From positions 1-6,938 of the forward strand of contig CAMDFD010000046.1 in the NCBI GenBank assembly GCA_945897365.1: DNA of 6,938 nucleotides. The letters run 5' to 3'. The stretch comes from Bordetella parapertussis. GTDB lineage: Bacteria > Pseudomonadota > Gammaproteobacteria > Burkholderiales > Burkholderiaceae_B. The translations under genes were made by a program, and so were the position numbers. Below are positions 5,501 through 6,938 of this stretch, piece by piece; within the stretch, counting starts at the first letter, position 1; every line of letters begins with the position of its first letter. The notes beneath the pieces were generated by a model. The model did not search any database, had not been told where the DNA came from, and saw only the letters and a list, made by a program, of their open reading frames with translations.

Positions 5501-6565
5501 CTAAAAAGTCACGACGTGGTCGACGCCGAGCCTGATCCCAATTTTTTCGCCAAGCGAATGGTCGTGATGGCTGGGCACATACGCCAGTACCTCCTGACCG
5601 GAAGGCAAGCGCAAGGTATAGAGAAAATCCGCGCCTCTAAATGTTTTGCGCACGACCTCGGCGAGCTGTGGGCTGGCATCGTCATGCTGAATGTCGTCGG
5701 CGCGCAACAGGACTTCGACCTCGGTGCCGAGGGGGTCGTGGTGATCATTGTCGAGTTGTAACTCCCCGAGCTCGATCTTGACCATGGCGTTGGGCTGAAT
5801 GATGCCTTTGACAAACACGCCACGGCCGATAAAGTCCGCGACGTACCGGTTGAGGGGTTCGTGGTAAAGGTCGTAGGGTGTGTCCCACTGCACGATACGA
5901 CCCTCGGACATGACGCCGATATGATCTGCAATCGCAAAGGCTTCAAATTGGTCGTGTGTAACGAGCAAGGCGGTCACGCCATTGGCTTTTAAAATATCCC
6001 GCATTTCACTGGCGAGTCTTTCGCGTAGATCGATGTCGAGACTGGAGAAGGGCTCATCGAGCAAAATCAAGTCAGGCTCGGGTGCCATGGCGCGCGCGAG
6101 CGCGACGCGTTGCTGTTGACCGCCGCTCAATTCATGCGGGTAAGCAGCCGCCTTGTCCGCGAGAGAGACGCGCTCAAGCCACTGGAGTCCGACCTCACGG
6201 CGTTTAGCCGGTGAAAGGGCACGTAAACCGAACATCACGTTTTCTAAAACGCTGAGATGGGGGAAAAGTGCGAAATCCTGAAAGACCATTCCAACCTTGC
6301 GCAGGTTGGGGGCGACTTGGATATCTGGGGCACTGACTACTTTGCCATGCATACTGACGGTGCCGTCTTGCAGGGCTTCGAAGCCACAAATGGCTCTGAG
6401 AATGGTGGATTTGCCACAGCCCGAGGGGCCGAGCAAACACGCAATGCTGCCTCGGGCTAGACTGAGGGTTAAATCCCGAACAATCTGCACGCGCCCTGGG
6501 CCGTCTAGACGCGGGTAACTGATTTCGACGTGATCGAGGGCAAGCAAAGGTGGTGGGGTATTCAT
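5501..6565 (-). CDS. fbpC: Iron(III)-type ABC transporter ATP-binding protein (FbpC-like)
   Basis: A complete 354-residue ABC ATPase. The nucleotide-binding domain shows Walker A GPSGCGKST (46-54), Q-loop VFQDFALFPHLSVLEN (94-109, Q96), signature LSGGQQQRVALARA (146-159), Walker B LILLDEP (166-172), D-loop SSLD (174-177) and the switch histidine H204 in LLVTHDQ. The C-terminal regulatory domain (about 240-354) has EVLLRADDIQHDD, FRGADFLYTLRL and PSHHDHSLGEKIGIRL, the pattern I associate with FbpC/AfuC-type ATPases of ferric iron importers rather than with sugar or spermidine ATPases. It would energise uptake of periplasmic Fe(III) together with an FbpB-type permease, whose probable gene starts divergently 71 bases away. 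The ATG at 6565 is the first good start; its ribosome binding site is weak (GAGAA about 10 bases upstream). A different substrate, such as an organophosphonate or thiamine, is possible within this ATPase group. Confidence 0.88.
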   Translation of the reverse strand: MNTPPPLLALDHVEISYPRLDGPGRVQIVRDLTLSLARGSIACLLGPSGCGKSTILRAICGFEALQDGTVSMHGKVVSAPDIQVAPNLRKVGMVFQDFALFPHLSVLENVMFGLRALSPAKRREVGLQWLERVSLADKAAAYPHELSGGQQQRVALARAMAPEPDLILLDEPFSSLDIDLRERLASEMRDILKANGVTALLVTHDQFEAFAIADHIGVMSEGRIVQWDTPYDLYHEPLNRYVADFIGRGVFVKGIIQPNAMVKIELGELQLDNDHHDPLGTEVEVLLRADDIQHDDASPQLAEVVRKTFRGADFLYTLRLPSGQEVLAYVPSHHDHSLGEKIGIRLGVDHVVTF

Positions 6566-6636
6566 CTTTATAATTTTCTCATTAACGGCAGTTTGATTCT
6601 AGAACCCTTTTATATTTTGAGCCGAGCGCAACACGA
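6566..6636. promoter_or_regulatory. Divergent intergenic region between FbpC-like and FbpB-like genes
   Basis: These 71 bases must carry both promoters, unless the genes are read from outside. The region is A/T-rich. On the plus strand, TATATT at 6611-6616 is a fair -10 but has a poor -35 (GCAGTT at 6588-6593). On the minus strand, TAGAAT (6601-6596) is a fair -10 for the ATPase gene, again with a weak -35. An A/T-rich stretch at 6566-6583 near the ATPase start has only a loose likeness to a Fur box. The divergent layout is certain; the individual elements are not. Confidence 0.45.
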
Positions 6637-6938
6637 ATGAGTCGAGTCGTTGTCCTAATCGCAGTTTTGTTGTCGTTGCCGCTGCTGGGCCTGTTTATCC
6701 CTTTTTTTACCGAGGGCAGTGGTGAGGCCGCACAGGAGCTCAGCCGCCAAGGCACTTTGCTGCATCTTTGGCAAACAGTTTTAGGAGAGTATGTCACGTC
6801 CACACTCTTGTTGCTGATCGGAGTAGGGTTTGGGGTGTTTGTCCTCGGGGTCGGCAATGCTTGGCTGGTCGCCAATTACCAGTTCCCCGGCAAAAAGATC
6901 TTTGAATGGGCGCTAATTTTGCCCCTTGCGATCCCGAC
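6637..6938 (+). CDS. fbpB: Iron(III)-type ABC transporter permease (FbpB-like), 5' part
   Basis: An open frame from ATG 6637 to the right edge gives the first 100 residues of a membrane protein; the rest is outside the window. Residues 4-24 (VVVLIAVLLSLPLLGLF) form a first membrane helix, followed by a polar periplasmic loop to about residue 43. The segment HLWQTVLGEYVTSTLLLLIG and a second helix continue to about 75. Then FPGKKIFEWALILPLAIP (83-100) matches the conserved early region of FbpB-type iron(III) permeases, where FPGR/K-FEWALLLPLAIP is usual. Such proteins are large (about 500 or more residues) with two fused permease halves. The start has no strong Shine-Dalgarno (only GAGC about 15 bases upstream). 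It is divergent from the FbpC-like ATPase and probably forms one importer with it; a binding protein (FbpA) is not seen. Confidence 0.85.
   Translation, partial: MSRVVVLIAVLLSLPLLGLFIPFFTEGSGEAAQELSRQGTLLHLWQTVLGEYVTSTLLLLIGVGFGVFVLGVGNAWLVANYQFPGKKIFEWALILPLAIP

Noticed and set aside
5429..5761. 110-codon plus-strand open frame
   Set aside because: Most of it is antisense to the conserved C-terminal domain of the FbpC-like ATPase, and its predicted product shows no recognisable family.
6566..6583. Possible Fur box near the start of the FbpC-like gene
   Set aside because: The minus strand TGAGAAAATTATAA resembles two TGATAAT-type arms only loosely and lacks the central spacer base, so A/T richness alone could explain it.
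1..6938. Mobile element, phage, toxin-antitoxin, defence system or CRISPR array
   Set aside because: No transposase, integrase, direct-repeat array, tRNA or defence-type domain was seen. Every gene is a recognisable transporter part, a VOC protein or an outer-membrane barrel.

Overview
This window reads as ordinary chromosomal DNA of a Gram-negative proteobacterium, most likely a betaproteobacterium of the Burkholderiales (an Alcaligenaceae-like genome is my best guess). The reasons are a predicted outer-membrane beta-barrel protein with a terminal Phe, a fused 4TM/12TM TRAP permease, an FbpC-type ATPase with the C-terminal domain typical of proteobacterial iron(III) importers, and a COG3565-like VOC protein. 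The assignment rests on protein resemblance only. Base composition looks moderate (about half G+C by eye) and fairly even, with no IS element, phage gene, tRNA, rRNA or CRISPR array.

Left arm (1-3031, + strand): the 3' half of a PhnC-type ABC ATPase, then two paralogous PhnE-type permeases, joined by a 10-bp and a 4-bp overlap. Thirty bases further on is a signal-peptide-bearing outer-membrane beta-barrel protein. This looks like one operon for uptake of a phosphonate or related phosphorus oxyanion; the binding protein (PhnD) would be expected just left of the window. The barrel protein in the same transcript is the least expected component.

Middle (3037-5361, - strand): a large fused TRAP permease followed, with its stop codon inside the next gene's ribosome binding site, by a small VOC-fold (extradiol-dioxygenase-like) protein. 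This two-gene unit converges on the phn-like operon with only 5 bases between stop codons and a hairpin at the junction. No TRAP solute-binding protein is in the window. The 109-139 bases upstream hold a perfect 7-bp inverted repeat that could be an operator.

Right arm (5501-6938): an FbpC-like iron(III) ABC ATPase on the - strand, divergent from the start of an FbpB-like permease that runs off the right edge. The two share a 71-base intergenic region. Together they suggest a periplasmic iron importer whose ATPase and permease are transcribed separately.

Overall the window is a cluster of three unrelated transport systems (PhnCEE-type ABC, TRAP, Fbp-type ABC) plus an outer-membrane protein and a candidate catabolic enzyme. 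I see no convincing wholly new system. The items most worth following up are the barrel protein attached to the phosphonate-type importer, and the TRAP-VOC pair with its inverted repeat and missing binding protein.
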